Assembly: GCA_946482545.1 (NCBI GenBank)
Contig: CAMLRX010000109.1
Location: 1 to 17,760 of the forward strand
Direction: 5' to 3'
DNA length: 17,760 bases
Origin: an uncultured Flavihumibacter sp.
GTDB lineage: Bacteria; Bacteroidota; Bacteroidia; Chitinophagales; Chitinophagaceae
The position numbers and the translations under genes were made by a program. The notes below the pieces were generated by a model, which was given only the letters and a program-made list of their open reading frames with translations, searched no databases and was not told the origin of the DNA. Below, one piece after another: positions 5,925 through 13,905 of this stretch. Within the stretch, counting starts at the first letter, position 1; each line of letters starts with the position of its first letter.

Positions 5925-8765
5925 TTACAATCCGATGCCCGGCATCCATTTCCGGGGTTGAAGTGTTTCAAGCTGAATGCTGAACGAAATGGTTTTCCAG
6001 AATTTTTTATCGCCCAGGGTGGAATTAAAATAATCCCTGTACACTTTGCTGTAGAGCAGGGGAACGTAAATATTCAGGGCTTCCCGGAACAGCGAGAACT
6101 GAAGTCCAGCATCATACAGGAACTTTGCTTCCGATTCAGGTGTAAGCGGATCCCAGGCTTCTGCATAAGTGCCGATATCGAGGAACAGTTTAAGGGGAAT
6201 CTTAACAGGCAATACCTGCAACGGGTTGAGTTTTGGCGGCACATCGGTCACCAGGTTGAGTGCGGCCAGCCAGTTATCAGTTTTGCCCACTTTACTGCTT
6301 AACAGGTCCGTTCTCACTTTAAATGCGCCGTCCCTTACCATGATTTGTTGCGAGCGGAAACCTTCGAAATCATTCCTGCCGATGAAGTAGTCGCTGTACG
6401 TATAATCCTCGTCTCCTTTGGGACCGGTCATGTTCAGGTGGTAACGGCTGTTCCGGAAACGTTTGGAAAGTGAGACTTCACCGGGATAAATGATTTTCCC
6501 GGCGAAGAACCTGGCTTGCAGTCCTTGCTTTTTCACACCCGGATAGTTGAAGAAGTAAGTGCCCGTGAAGCCTGCTTTCCAGAGGTCCTGCATTTGTTCC
6601 AGCACCAGTGAAGCGGTGTAGGGATACAATACCCGGTTGTTTTCCAATTGGAACCTGAGTTGGTTGAGGTAACGTGAACTGGTGGCGCGGCCGGGAACAA
6701 AACTCGTATCGTTGCCGATGATCTGTCTTTGAAAGAGCAGGCTTTCTTCCCTGAAACTGTAATGCCTGAACCGGATGCTTTTCTCTATTTTATCCAACGG
6801 GTTCGCGGTCCTGAATTTAAAATTGAGTTCAGGCATGAACCTTTGCATCCTGAAATAGAATTTTTCGTTGCCTGCATCATAGCGGGAAGTGGAGAAAGTA
6901 GTATAACTGATACCGGCGCTCCATTCTTTCAACCGTGCATCGCGGTATTGGTGGTATGCGGCTTTCGCAAGTCCGTTCCATTGCCTGCTTTGTGTGCCAT
7001 AAACCGGGGCTACCAGGAAGCGGAGCGAGGGCATGGGAAGCTGGTAGTTGTGGATCAGCAACCCGGGCATAAAGCCATCATTCGCGTTGTAACCTGGCAC
7101 GGGCATCAGTGAAATATATTGAATGGAATCGGTGTTTTTCTGATTGAAGAACCCGGTGAGTTTGATTCGTTTCCTACCCGGTGGCACCGCTATAGCGGTG
7201 CCACCGGGTAGTTCCAGCAGGTCGAAGTAAGTTTTGAGGTCCTTACCGGTACTGGTTTCTAAAGTCTTCTTCAGGTCGGCAGGAGCGGGATGTTTGAATT
7301 TCCATACCGCGTAATATTTTCTGAATGCTTCCTGCAAGGCTTGTTGTCCAACTTCCTGTTGGATTGCGTTCAGCCATTGCGCTGTTTTTTTATAGGTAAC
7401 AAGGCCGTAGTTTGTTCCGTTAAACTTTTCGGCAGGGGTGGCAATAGGCTGGTCCAGTTTCGCTTTGAAAAGCTGGCGGAGAAAGAATTGCTCCTGCTGG
7501 TTCATGCCTTTCGGGTCTTCTTTCACCACATCGTATTCCTGTAAGTATTGCTGTTCTACCCAGGTGTTCAATCCCTCATCCATCCAGGGGTGTGCCCTTT
7601 CGTTGGAGCCGATCGCGGCCTGGAACCAGTTGTGTCCTGCCTCATGTGCGATCACCTGCTCGAGGAGGGCGGTGTCTTTTTCGGAGCTGATCAGCGTGAT
7701 GGCGGGGTATTCCATACCGATGAACCGCTTGCCAGGAGCCGCCACGACGGAAAAAGTCGGGTAGGGATAGTCGCCCAGGAAACTGGAATAAAAACGGATG
7801 GCCCGTTCGGCATAACGCATGGCGGGTTTCCACCAGTCGGCTACCCAGGGTTGAAAATAGACCTGTAGGGTAATGTTTTTCCCGGAAGGTAAGGTGAGCA
7901 TTTCTTCCTGTCTGATCCATTTCTTCCCGGCGAACCAGGCGAAATCGTGGGCATTTTCCAGTTGAAAGTGCCAGGTATTCAGTTGGGAAGAAGAGGCTGT
8001 GACCACCGTATCCGGATCCGTTTTTTTAACGGAGGAGGGCAATGTTTTTTGCTGCTGCTTTACTGTTTTTTTTACCTGTTCTATTTCAGGTATGGCCGCT
8101 ACTACCGCGTTGTTCAGTAGTGTTCCGCCCCCGGCTACCATATAGTCCTCAGGTAAACGAATTTTTACATCGAAACTGCCGAATTCTGAGTAGAATTCAC
8201 CTTGTTCCAGATAGGGCATCGGGTGCCAGCCTGTGGCATCATACACCGCGGGCTTGGGGTACCATTGTGTAATCAAGTATTGCTGTCCAACATGTCCTAG
8301 CCTTGAAGTATAGGTAGGAATCTTCACATGAAAAGGCGTACTGATGTCTATAGATGAACCTGGCAGCAAAGCTGAAGGAAGGTCAATACGAACCACATCA
8401 ATAAAAGAAGGATGGTCTTCTGTTTGGGCGGTGATGCCGTTCACTTTAAAATCAAGCCGGTTGATGTAGCCTTTGTCAGCGGGTTTGGAAAAATAGAAAT
8501 CTGTTCTGTCCAGCAGTAACAGTTGGTCACTGAAGGCTGTTTTATCATTTTTATAGGCATTGGGCCAGAGGTGGAACCAGATATATTTCAGCGTATCAGG
8601 AGAGGCATTGGTGTACCGTATTTTAACGGTGCCATCAAGGGTATGTTCACGGTCGTTGAGTGTTACATCCAACTGGTAATCGGTGCGCTGCTGCCAGTAA
8701 TGCTGGCCAAAGGAAATGCAGGGAAATAAAAGGAGCAACAGCGGGATAAAGATGCGCATCGGCAT
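5925..8765 (-). CDS. M1-family zinc metallopeptidase with barrel-like C-terminal half
   Basis: The 946-aa secreted protein starts with a signal peptide (hydrophobic core about residues 4-15, probable cleavage at SFG/Q, 20/21); an alternative ATG lies two codons in. Residues about 25-270 form the M1-type N-terminal beta domain. The catalytic domain has the GAMEN-equivalent GMEYP (350-354), the zinc motif HEAGH (374-378) with the third ligand E397 exactly 18 residues on, and the transition-state Tyr at about 458 (TYKKTAQ). The peptidase machinery is thus complete. Residues about 530-946 are rich in aromatic, alternating beta-strand segments and end with FWKTISFSIQLETLQP, resembling an outer-membrane beta-barrel. 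A perfect 38-bp DNA palindrome encodes residues 519-531 at the junction. The gene is 33 bp downstream of the sugar transferase and one base upstream of the acyltransferase gene. The peptidase call is firm; the barrel is inference. Confidence 0.9.
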   Translation of the reverse strand: MPMRIFIPLLLLLFPCISFGQHYWQQRTDYQLDVTLNDREHTLDGTVKIRYTNASPDTLKYIWFHLWPNAYKNDKTAFSDQLLLLDRTDFYFSKPADKGYINRLDFKVNGITAQTEDHPSFIDVVRIDLPSALLPGSSIDISTPFHVKIPTYTSRLGHVGQQYLITQWYPKPAVYDATGWHPMPYLEQGEFYSEFGSFDVKIRLPEDYMVAGGGTLLNNAVVAAIPEIEQVKKTVKQQQKTLPSSVKKTDPDTVVTASSSQLNTWHFQLENAHDFAWFAGKKWIRQEEMLTLPSGKNITLQVYFQPWVADWWKPAMRYAERAIRFYSSFLGDYPYPTFSVVAAPGKRFIGMEYPAITLISSEKDTALLEQVIAHEAGHNWFQAAIGSNERAHPWMDEGLNTWVEQQYLQEYDVVKEDPKGMNQQEQFFLRQLFKAKLDQPIATPAEKFNGTNYGLVTYKKTAQWLNAIQQEVGQQALQEAFRKYYAVWKFKHPAPADLKKTLETSTGKDLKTYFDLLELPGGTAIAVPPGRKRIKLTGFFNQKNTDSIQYISLMPVPGYNANDGFMPGLLIHNYQLPMPSLRFLVAPVYGTQSRQWNGLAKAAYHQYRDARLKEWSAGISYTTFSTSRYDAGNEKFYFRMQRFMPELNFKFRTANPLDKIEKSIRFRHYSFREESLLFQRQIIGNDTSFVPGRATSSRYLNQLRFQLENNRVLYPYTASLVLEQMQDLWKAGFTGTYFFNYPGVKKQGLQARFFAGKIIYPGEVSLSKRFRNSRYHLNMTGPKGDEDYTYSDYFIGRNDFEGFRSQQIMVRDGAFKVRTDLLSSKVGKTDNWLAALNLVTDVPPKLNPLQVLPVKIPLKLFLDIGTYAEAWDPLTPESEAKFLYDAGLQFSLFREALNIYVPLLYSKVYRDYFNSTLGDKKFWKTISFSIQLETLQPRKWMPGIGL
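7174..7211. repeat. Perfect 38-bp palindrome inside the M1 peptidase gene
   Basis: The left arm CTACCCGGTGGCACCGCTA (7174-7192) is followed immediately by its exact reverse complement (7193-7211), with no mismatch and no spacer; symmetry stops at the flanking bases c7173 and t7212. The minus strand reads through it in frame as LPGGTAIAVPPG plus the first two bases of an Arg codon (residues 519-531). As RNA it would form a very stable GC-rich hairpin. There is no T-tract on either side, so it is not an intrinsic terminator. Confidence 0.95.
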
Positions 8766-8798
8766 GACCGTTTTTGTTTTAACGAAAAGGGCGGGCGC

Positions 8799-10172
8799 TT
8801 ATTTCCCTTTCCCCATCAGAATGATCCGAAAGGTATGGATCAAAATCTTAAAATCAAGCAGGAGGGAGCAACTTTCGATGTACAACAGGTCGTAGGGCAG
8901 CCGCTCCAGCATCTGTTGTACGTTTTCCGCGTAACCATATTGCACCATTCCCCAGGAAGTTAATCCTGGTTTCATTTTAAATAAAAAAGTATAATAAGGC
9001 GTATGGGTGGAAAGCTGGTCGATATAATGTTTTCTTTCCGGGCGAGGTCCCACCAGGCTCATATCACCTTTGAACACATTCCAGAGTTGCGGAAGCTCAT
9101 CTATCCGCCATTGCCGCATGATGCGCCCCCAGCGGGTAATGCGGGGGTCGTTTTCTGAAGACAATTGCGGACCAGTTTTTTCCGCGTCTTCGAACATGGA
9201 GCGGAACTTGATGATGTAAAAAGGTTTGCCCTTCCAGCCAATTCTTTCCTGGCGGTAAAATACCGGTCCGGAAGAAGATTTTCTCACCAGGATGGCGATC
9301 AGCAGAAAGAAAGGAGAAAGCACGATTAGTCCAAAAAGAGACAGTACAACATCCGTAAGGCGTTTGATATGCTGCTGCCAGTAGGGCATACCGCCGAAAC
9401 GGATGTCAACTAGCGGTAATCCATAAACGCTTTCTGTGCGGACTGCTCCTGTCAGGAGATCGATATCTGACGGGATGATTTTGATCTCCACTTCTCTGGA
9501 GATAAGTTTAGGGAGCAAAGTTTCCACCAGTTGTTTCTGACCTGGTTCGGTGGCAATGATCACCAGTTTTATCTTTTCACGTTTTAAGACATCTTCCAGC
9601 ACGGATTCATCTCCGAGTTTTTTAAGGTGTTCTCCGGGCAGATCGTTGTGCTGACCATTCAAAGCCAGGTATCCGCTGTAATGGTAACCGGTATTCTGAA
9701 GGTTGCTGCGTGAATTTTTCCAGGTTTTTAAAGCTGAGGGCCCGTCTCCGATCAGCAGTGTCGGGAAAACGATCTTTTTTGTAAGAATCTGTCTTTTCAT
9801 CCTTTCCAGGATCAATACCCGGCCCGCGAGGGTAAGTGCAAAGTGCGGGGCCCAATACATGTAGAAGGAGTTGAAATCCACGTTGTACCTGGAAGGGGAG
9901 TACAGGCCCAGTAAAATTCCCGAGCCGGCAAGGGTAAGGAAAAGCGTGTTGAGGGCTTCACTGATCCTTGATTTCTGATAGATATTCCGATAGGAGCCGG
10001 AAGCATAATACAACAGCAGCCAGCCTGCGGGAACAAGAACAAATCCTAGCTGTGCGGCAGTTGTGGCCGGTGAGAAATGATTGCTGTACACGGTGAAAAC
10101 TGCCCACGCTACCAGTGCGGAACAGGTATCGGAGATAAGGTAATGGGTTTCTTTCACGGTGCAGGCGCTCAT
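8799..10172 (-). CDS. Polyprenyl-phosphate sugar phosphotransferase (WcaJ-like initiating glycosyltransferase)
   Basis: Enzymes of this family load the first sugar-1-phosphate of an exopolysaccharide or O-antigen repeat onto undecaprenyl phosphate at the cytoplasmic membrane. The 457-aa product has the long form's order. Several N-terminal hydrophobic segments lie at about residues 15-35, 40-57, 72-92 and 104-121. A nucleotide-binding-like domain follows at about 130-250 ([12 protein letters not shown]...KLVIIATEP). A further hydrophobic helix at about 272-296 ([19 protein letters not shown]) leads into the catalytic bacterial sugar transferase domain. That domain carries IIKFRSM (320-326), the Asp-Glu pair in [20 protein letters not shown] (D358, E359), GPRPE and [15 protein letters not shown]. 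The sugar (glucose, galactose or other) cannot be read. Its start codon shares one base with the stop of the upstream oxidoreductase gene (TAATG on the minus strand), suggesting coupled translation and a possible link in sugar-nucleotide supply. Confidence 0.92.
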   Translation of the reverse strand: MSACTVKETHYLISDTCSALVAWAVFTVYSNHFSPATTAAQLGFVLVPAGWLLLYYASGSYRNIYQKSRISEALNTLFLTLAGSGILLGLYSPSRYNVDFNSFYMYWAPHFALTLAGRVLILERMKRQILTKKIVFPTLLIGDGPSALKTWKNSRSNLQNTGYHYSGYLALNGQHNDLPGEHLKKLGDESVLEDVLKREKIKLVIIATEPGQKQLVETLLPKLISREVEIKIIPSDIDLLTGAVRTESVYGLPLVDIRFGGMPYWQQHIKRLTDVVLSLFGLIVLSPFFLLIAILVRKSSSGPVFYRQERIGWKGKPFYIIKFRSMFEDAEKTGPQLSSENDPRITRWGRIMRQWRIDELPQLWNVFKGDMSLVGPRPERKHYIDQLSTHTPYYTFLFKMKPGLTSWGMVQYGYAENVQQMLERLPYDLLYIESCSLLLDFKILIHTFRIILMGKGK

Positions 10173-11149
10173 TATTCGTCTTTGGGCGTGGAATGGCGGA
10201 TTTTATGAAGAATCTGGTGGGCCACTTCCATGGCCGCGAATCCATCGATTTCGTTTACCTGTGTACGTGTGTTGTTCCCGATGGCATCACGGAATGCTTC
10301 GAGTTCCATGCGGATGGCGTTGCCGTCTTCCACTGGTGGTGCATCGATAGCGATAGTGCGTACACCGGCCGGCGTTTCGAGGTCGAAGGTGAACGCCGAA
10401 GTGTCTTCCGGTGTTTTCAACCGGATCACTTCCGTTTTTTTCTCCAGGAAGTCGATGCCAATGTAAGCATCTTTCTGGAACAGCCTGATCTTCCGCATCT
10501 TTTTCATGGAGATACGGCTGGAAGTGAGGTTGGCCACGCAGCCGTTGTTGAATTCAATGCGTACGTTGGCGATGTCTGGGGTATCCGTCATTACGGCGAT
10601 ACCGCTGGCGTAAATATTCTTTACATCGCTTTTAACCAGGGTAAGTATAATGTCGATATCATGGATCATCAGGTCCAGGATCACACTTACTTCGGTGCCC
10701 CTTGGATTGAACTGGGCCAGGCGGTGCACTTCAATGAACATGGGGTTCAGGTTCATTTTTTGCGCGGCCTGGAAAGCGGGGTTGAACCTTTCCACGTGTC
10801 CAACCTGGAGTTTTACTTTTGATTCGGCCACCAGTTTAAGGAGTTCGCGCGCCTCGTCCATGGTATTGGCGAGGGGTTTCTCCACGAAAATATGCTTGCC
10901 CTTCCGGATAGCAGCCTGGCAGAGTTCAAAATGAAAAGGCGTTGGGGCCACAATGTCCACGGCATCCACAGCATCCATCAGCACCGTGGGATCCAGGAAG
11001 CGTGCGATATTGTATTTTTCACTTACTTCTTTTGCGGTGTCATCGTTGGGATCGTAAAATCCCACCAGTTCTGTTCCTTCGATCTGCTGCCAGTTGCTGA
11101 GGTGGAATTTCCCCAGGTGCCCCGTTCCAAAAACGCCTATTCGTAGCAT
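10172..11149 (-). CDS. Gfo/Idh/MocA-family NAD(P)-dependent oxidoreductase
   Basis: Members of this family oxidise or reduce sugars, sugar nucleotides and related compounds with NAD(P). The 325-aa product starts with a Rossmann fold (RIGVFGTGHLGKFHL, dinucleotide loop at residues 8-13). It carries the family motif VEKPLA (E90-K91-P92, the Lys being the usual catalytic residue) and the second-domain motif ILDLMIHDIDI (D159, H163). The C-terminal alpha/beta domain is complete. It is soluble and cytoplasmic. It is directly coupled by a one-base overlap to the WcaJ-like sugar transferase. A role in making the sugar nucleotide used for that pathway (such as a 3-oxo or 2,3-dideoxy sugar route) is therefore attractive, but it is only inferred from position. 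A good promoter lies just upstream. Confidence 0.9.
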   Translation of the reverse strand: MLRIGVFGTGHLGKFHLSNWQQIEGTELVGFYDPNDDTAKEVSEKYNIARFLDPTVLMDAVDAVDIVAPTPFHFELCQAAIRKGKHIFVEKPLANTMDEARELLKLVAESKVKLQVGHVERFNPAFQAAQKMNLNPMFIEVHRLAQFNPRGTEVSVILDLMIHDIDIILTLVKSDVKNIYASGIAVMTDTPDIANVRIEFNNGCVANLTSSRISMKKMRKIRLFQKDAYIGIDFLEKKTEVIRLKTPEDTSAFTFDLETPAGVRTIAIDAPPVEDGNAIRMELEAFRDAIGNNTRTQVNEIDGFAAMEVAHQILHKIRHSTPKDE

Positions 11150-11169
11150 GTTTGCGCCTGTTTAATGGA

Positions 11170-11198
11170 CAAAGATAAGGTTAGGATTGGTTCTGCAA
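11170..11198 (-). promoter_or_regulatory. Probable Bacteroidota-type promoter for the oxidoreductase/sugar transferase operon
   Basis: On the minus strand, TTG (11196-11198) is followed after 18 bp by TATCTTTG (11170-11177), a full match to the Bacteroidota -7 consensus TAnnTTTG with an acceptable distance to the -33 TTG. Transcription would begin near 11163-11165, about 15 nt before the ATG at 11149. The -33 part lies within the last codons of the dioxygenase gene. This separates the dioxygenase from the envelope genes as a transcription unit, at least in part. Confidence 0.6.
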
Positions 11199-12275
11199 TC
11201 GGCTGATCAGTTCCGGAGGCAGCGCTGGCAGGCTTTTTCTGCGTATCAGGAAAGTGGACAATCCCGCAATGTCGCGGAAGATATAATGCCTGTTCAGTGC
11301 GCCCTGAAGGTAACCCGCGCCAGACGTGTTGCCGGTTCCCACCCGCATACCGATCATCCTGCGCACCATCATGAAATGTTTGTGCCGCCAGCCGGCAAGG
11401 TGATGGTCTATGTCCACCAGTCCGTCCAATATCCGGAAAGAATGCTGAAACACGGGGAAATCGCGGTACATCATGATAAACAGCGCGGCCCGCATGGCTT
11501 TTGCGGAGAGGGAAGCCCTTGCGCCTTGTAAACGCTCTTTTTCCTCCGCAGATACTTCTTCGGGAATATGGTCGAAGAAAACGGCATCAAAATCGTATAT
11601 CTTGGCCGCTTCATGTTCGGTTAGGCCAGACTGGTAGATATACCGGTAATCATTCCAGAAAGGATGTTTCTTTTCTTTATTGAGGTATTTGGATTCATAC
11701 GATCTCCAATGTTCCGCTTCAAAGAACGGCATCCTTTCGAGCCAGCGGTTAATGAGTTGCAACAGGCTTTCTCCTGATTCCGCTTCGTTGATGGCATTGT
11801 AATCGGGTGGAGTGAAACCACCTTCGTTCGTACGTTTGTAATAATCATACTGGTGGCGTTTTTCCATCTGTAATCCAAGCCTGGCTTCGATGAGCCTGAA
11901 CTGAAGACTCTGGAAGCCGGAAGAAGGGGTAAGCAGGTTACGGAAATCTAGGAAATCGAGTGGTGTCATCGTATCCAGGATGTGCACCTGTTGGTTCAGC
12001 AGTTCCAGTATGCGCTGGATGCGTTCCATGCGGTGGAATACCAGGTTCAGGTCTTCTGAATGGTCTTCTATCTTTTCTTTTCTGAAAATGGAAAGGATAT
12101 AGTCCATTTCGAAAAGTATCTGTTTGAACCAGAGTTCGTATGCCTGGTGGATCACGATGAAGAGCATCTCGTCGTGCGCCGGTTCCTGTCCTGCTTCAAA
12201 GCTGACAGGGTGCTGGCTGTCCAGTATTTTATCGAGATGAAGATAAGTTCCGTAGTACATGGCGTTCTGTTGCAT
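11181..12275 (-). CDS. Tryptophan 2,3-dioxygenase
   Basis: This haem enzyme opens the indole ring of L-tryptophan with O2 to give N-formylkynurenine, the first step of the kynurenine route. The 364-aa product shows the diagnostic segments in order: YGTYLHLDKIL (residues 8-18), HDEMLFIVIHQAYELWFKQI with the distal His at about 43, TPLDFLDFRNLL and SGFQSLQFRLIE (R127, aligned to the substrate-carboxylate Arg of characterised enzymes), and GWRHKHFMMVRRMIG with the likely haem-ligand His300. The loop GTGNTSGAGYL (313-323) follows. At 364 aa it is longer than the compact Xanthomonas-type enzymes (about 300 aa), with the extra length in the 135-250 region. No other kynurenine-pathway gene is in the window. 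It starts 122 bp from the divergent GH13 gene. The usual name in bacteria is kynA, but I leave the symbol open. Confidence 0.92.
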   Translation of the reverse strand: MQQNAMYYGTYLHLDKILDSQHPVSFEAGQEPAHDEMLFIVIHQAYELWFKQILFEMDYILSIFRKEKIEDHSEDLNLVFHRMERIQRILELLNQQVHILDTMTPLDFLDFRNLLTPSSGFQSLQFRLIEARLGLQMEKRHQYDYYKRTNEGGFTPPDYNAINEAESGESLLQLINRWLERMPFFEAEHWRSYESKYLNKEKKHPFWNDYRYIYQSGLTEHEAAKIYDFDAVFFDHIPEEVSAEEKERLQGARASLSAKAMRAALFIMMYRDFPVFQHSFRILDGLVDIDHHLAGWRHKHFMMVRRMIGMRVGTGNTSGAGYLQGALNRHYIFRDIAGLSTFLIRRKSLPALPPELISRLQNQS

Positions 12276-12332
12276 GGGGAGTTGGTATTTTTCGGCCGGA
12301 ATTTAGGATAATTTTCTTTCTGAAAGCCCGCT

Positions 12333-12364
12333 GTTGGATGAAGCCCCCGGTTTGCTCATCCAAC
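12333..12364. repeat. 9-bp inverted repeat in the divergent dioxygenase/GH13 intergenic region
   Basis: GTTGGATGA (12333-12341) and TCATCCAAC (12356-12364) are exact reverse complements separated by 14 bp. The repeat sits about 60 bp upstream of the dioxygenase start and 33 bp upstream of the GH13 start. It is therefore well placed to be an operator for either divergent gene, or a hairpin in a leader. There is no T-tract, so it is not a terminator. The regulator is unknown. Confidence 0.6.
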
Positions 12365-12384
12365 ATTCAAAATCCATAATTTTA
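12351..12384 (+). promoter_or_regulatory. Weak candidate promoter for the GH13 gene
   Basis: TTTG (12351-12354) is followed after 22 bp by TAATTTTA (12377-12384), a 7-of-8 match to the Bacteroidota -7 box TAnnTTTG. The start codon at 12398 would then lie very close to the transcription start. The right arm of the inverted repeat at 12356-12364 lies between the two boxes, so a bound regulator could block the promoter. The match is imperfect and the call is tentative. Confidence 0.3.
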
Positions 12385-12397
12385 CGCAAACCTGTAA

Positions 12398-13756
12398 ATG
12401 ATGAATTACTCCATGCTAACGATGGCGGCACTCTGCTGCGTGCTTGCCTGTAATGCCCCTGCCGGAAAACCGGAAGAAAAAGTGCCGGAGGGACGCGCAC
12501 CCTGGCTCAACCAAAGTAATATTTACGAAGTGAACCTGCGGCAATACAGCCCTGAAGGTTCTTTTAACGCATTTGCGGCGCAATTGCCCCGACTGAAAGA
12601 AATGGGCGTTGAAATACTGTGGTTTATGCCCGTTACACCGATCGGGGTGGAAGGTCGGAAAATGAATCCCGGCGATCTGGGCAGTTATTACGCGGTTCAG
12701 GATTACAAGGCGGTAAGTCCCGAATTCGGAACAGAAAATGACTGGAAGAACCTGGTGAAAAAGGCCCACGAAGCCGGGTTTAAAGTGATTGTTGACTGGG
12801 TGGCCAACCATACAGCTTCCGACCATCCCTGGATAAAAGCGCACCCGGATTTTTATATGCGCGACAGTGCAGGAACCATTCTTCCACCCAATGCAGACTG
12901 GACGGATACCCGTGAATTGAATTATGAAAATCCCGTTCTCCGCGACAGCATGATCGCGGCGATGAACTGGTGGCTCGAAACCTACAAGATTGACGGATTT
13001 CGTTGTGATATCGCGGAAGAAGTGCCGGTTGATTTCTGGGCACAGGCCATTCCCGAACTCCGTAAGGCCAAACAGGTTTTTATGCTGGCCGAAGGTGAAA
13101 AGCCTGCCCTGCATGAGGCCGGCTTCGATGCTACCTACACCTGGTCCGTGTTCCATATCCTGAACGATATTGCCGCAGGGAAGAAAAACACCGTCCAACT
13201 GGACAGTATTTTACTGGACAACCAATCCCGTTTTCCACCGGACGCACTCCGGATGTACTTCACTTCCAACCACGACGAAAACAGTTGGAACGGCACCGAA
13301 TTCGAAAGAATGGGTGCAGGGGCGGAGACATTCGCCGTATTTACCCAAACCATGGATAAAAGTATTCCCCTGATTTACAGCGGACAGGAATCCGCCAACG
13401 CGAAAAGGCTGAAGTTCTTCACACGTGATCCCATTCAGTGGGGAACCTATGAGAAAGCGCCGTTCTACCAGAAACTGCTTTCGCTCCGTAAATCGAATCC
13501 CGTTTTTGCCGAAGGCGCTACTTTCAAAAGAATAGCTTCCTCCAATCCTTCGATATTCGCATTCGTGCGGGAAAATAAAAAAGACAAACTGGTGGTAATC
13601 CTGAACTTTACAGGGGAGAACCAGGCATTCACATCGGACGACAGCAGCCTGAACGGTAAGTTTACGCATGTTTTAAGTGCAACCGGTTACGAGTTGAAAA
13701 AAGGTGCCACACTGAACCTTGCAGGCTGGCAATACCTGGTGCTGGAAAATAAATAG
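12398..13756 (+). CDS. GH13 alpha-amylase-family glycoside hydrolase, lipoprotein
   Basis: The 452-aa product carries a lipoprotein signal (MMNYSMLTMAALCCVLAC, lipobox VLAC with the lipidated Cys18). It is therefore expected in the periplasm or at the outer membrane. The GH13 (beta/alpha)8 barrel motifs are clear: MGVEILWFMPVTPIG, VIVDWVANHT (region I, D133-H138), DGFRCDIAEEVP (region II, nucleophile D204), FMLAEGEKP (region III, acid/base E232) and YFTSNHDENSW (region IV, H292-D293). All three catalytic acids are present. A short C-terminal beta domain (about 370-452) completes it. Substrate is probably an alpha-glucan or malto-oligosaccharide, but the subfamily cannot be read. No SusC/SusD pair or other starch gene is adjacent, so it is not a classic utilisation locus. 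The next in-frame ATG is one codon later. A terminator follows directly. Confidence 0.92.
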   Translation: MMNYSMLTMAALCCVLACNAPAGKPEEKVPEGRAPWLNQSNIYEVNLRQYSPEGSFNAFAAQLPRLKEMGVEILWFMPVTPIGVEGRKMNPGDLGSYYAVQDYKAVSPEFGTENDWKNLVKKAHEAGFKVIVDWVANHTASDHPWIKAHPDFYMRDSAGTILPPNADWTDTRELNYENPVLRDSMIAAMNWWLETYKIDGFRCDIAEEVPVDFWAQAIPELRKAKQVFMLAEGEKPALHEAGFDATYTWSVFHILNDIAAGKKNTVQLDSILLDNQSRFPPDALRMYFTSNHDENSWNGTEFERMGAGAETFAVFTQTMDKSIPLIYSGQESANAKRLKFFTRDPIQWGTYEKAPFYQKLLSLRKSNPVFAEGATFKRIASSNPSIFAFVRENKKDKLVVILNFTGENQAFTSDDSSLNGKFTHVLSATGYELKKGATLNLAGWQYLVLENK

Positions 13757-13763
13757 GGTAACA

Positions 13764-13794
13764 AAAGAGCCGGACTTATTCAGCCCGGCTCTTT
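13764..13794 (+). terminator. Rho-independent terminator after the GH13 gene (probably bidirectional)
   Basis: AAAGAGCCGG (13764-13773) and CCGGCTCTTT (13785-13794) form a perfect 10-bp stem with an 11-nt loop, starting 8 bp after the GH13 stop codon. The T-run is short on the plus strand (CTTTAT). On the minus strand the stem is followed by one more T, giving TTTT then G, so it could also stop transcription coming from the right. Confidence 0.8.
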
Positions 13795-13905
13795 ATGAAC
13801 GTTTTCAATGTTCAGGGACGGTTCTTCTACGGATGTTGGATTTCGGACGGTTCAGGAAACAGGGGGGTATAGATTATTACTAAATGACCATTAACCTTAA
13901 CAATA

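Noticed and set aside
8181..8198. 7-bp inverted repeat GAATTCT/AGAATTC with 4-nt loop
   Set aside because: It encodes the similar residue runs EFYS and SEFG in the M1 gene and is short enough to arise from codon choice.
11150..12275. Tryptophan dioxygenase as first gene of the envelope operon
   Set aside because: Despite the 31-bp gap, a full-consensus promoter lies between it and the oxidoreductase, and its function is unrelated; read-through remains possible.
13816..13853. GGACGGTTC direct repeats as an attachment site or integration footprint
   Set aside because: Nine bases, two copies, no integrase or transposase nearby; too little to support mobility.
13795..13872. 25-codon ATG frame after the GH13 terminator
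   Set aside because: It begins one base after a transcription terminator, has no ribosome site and no recognisable sequence.
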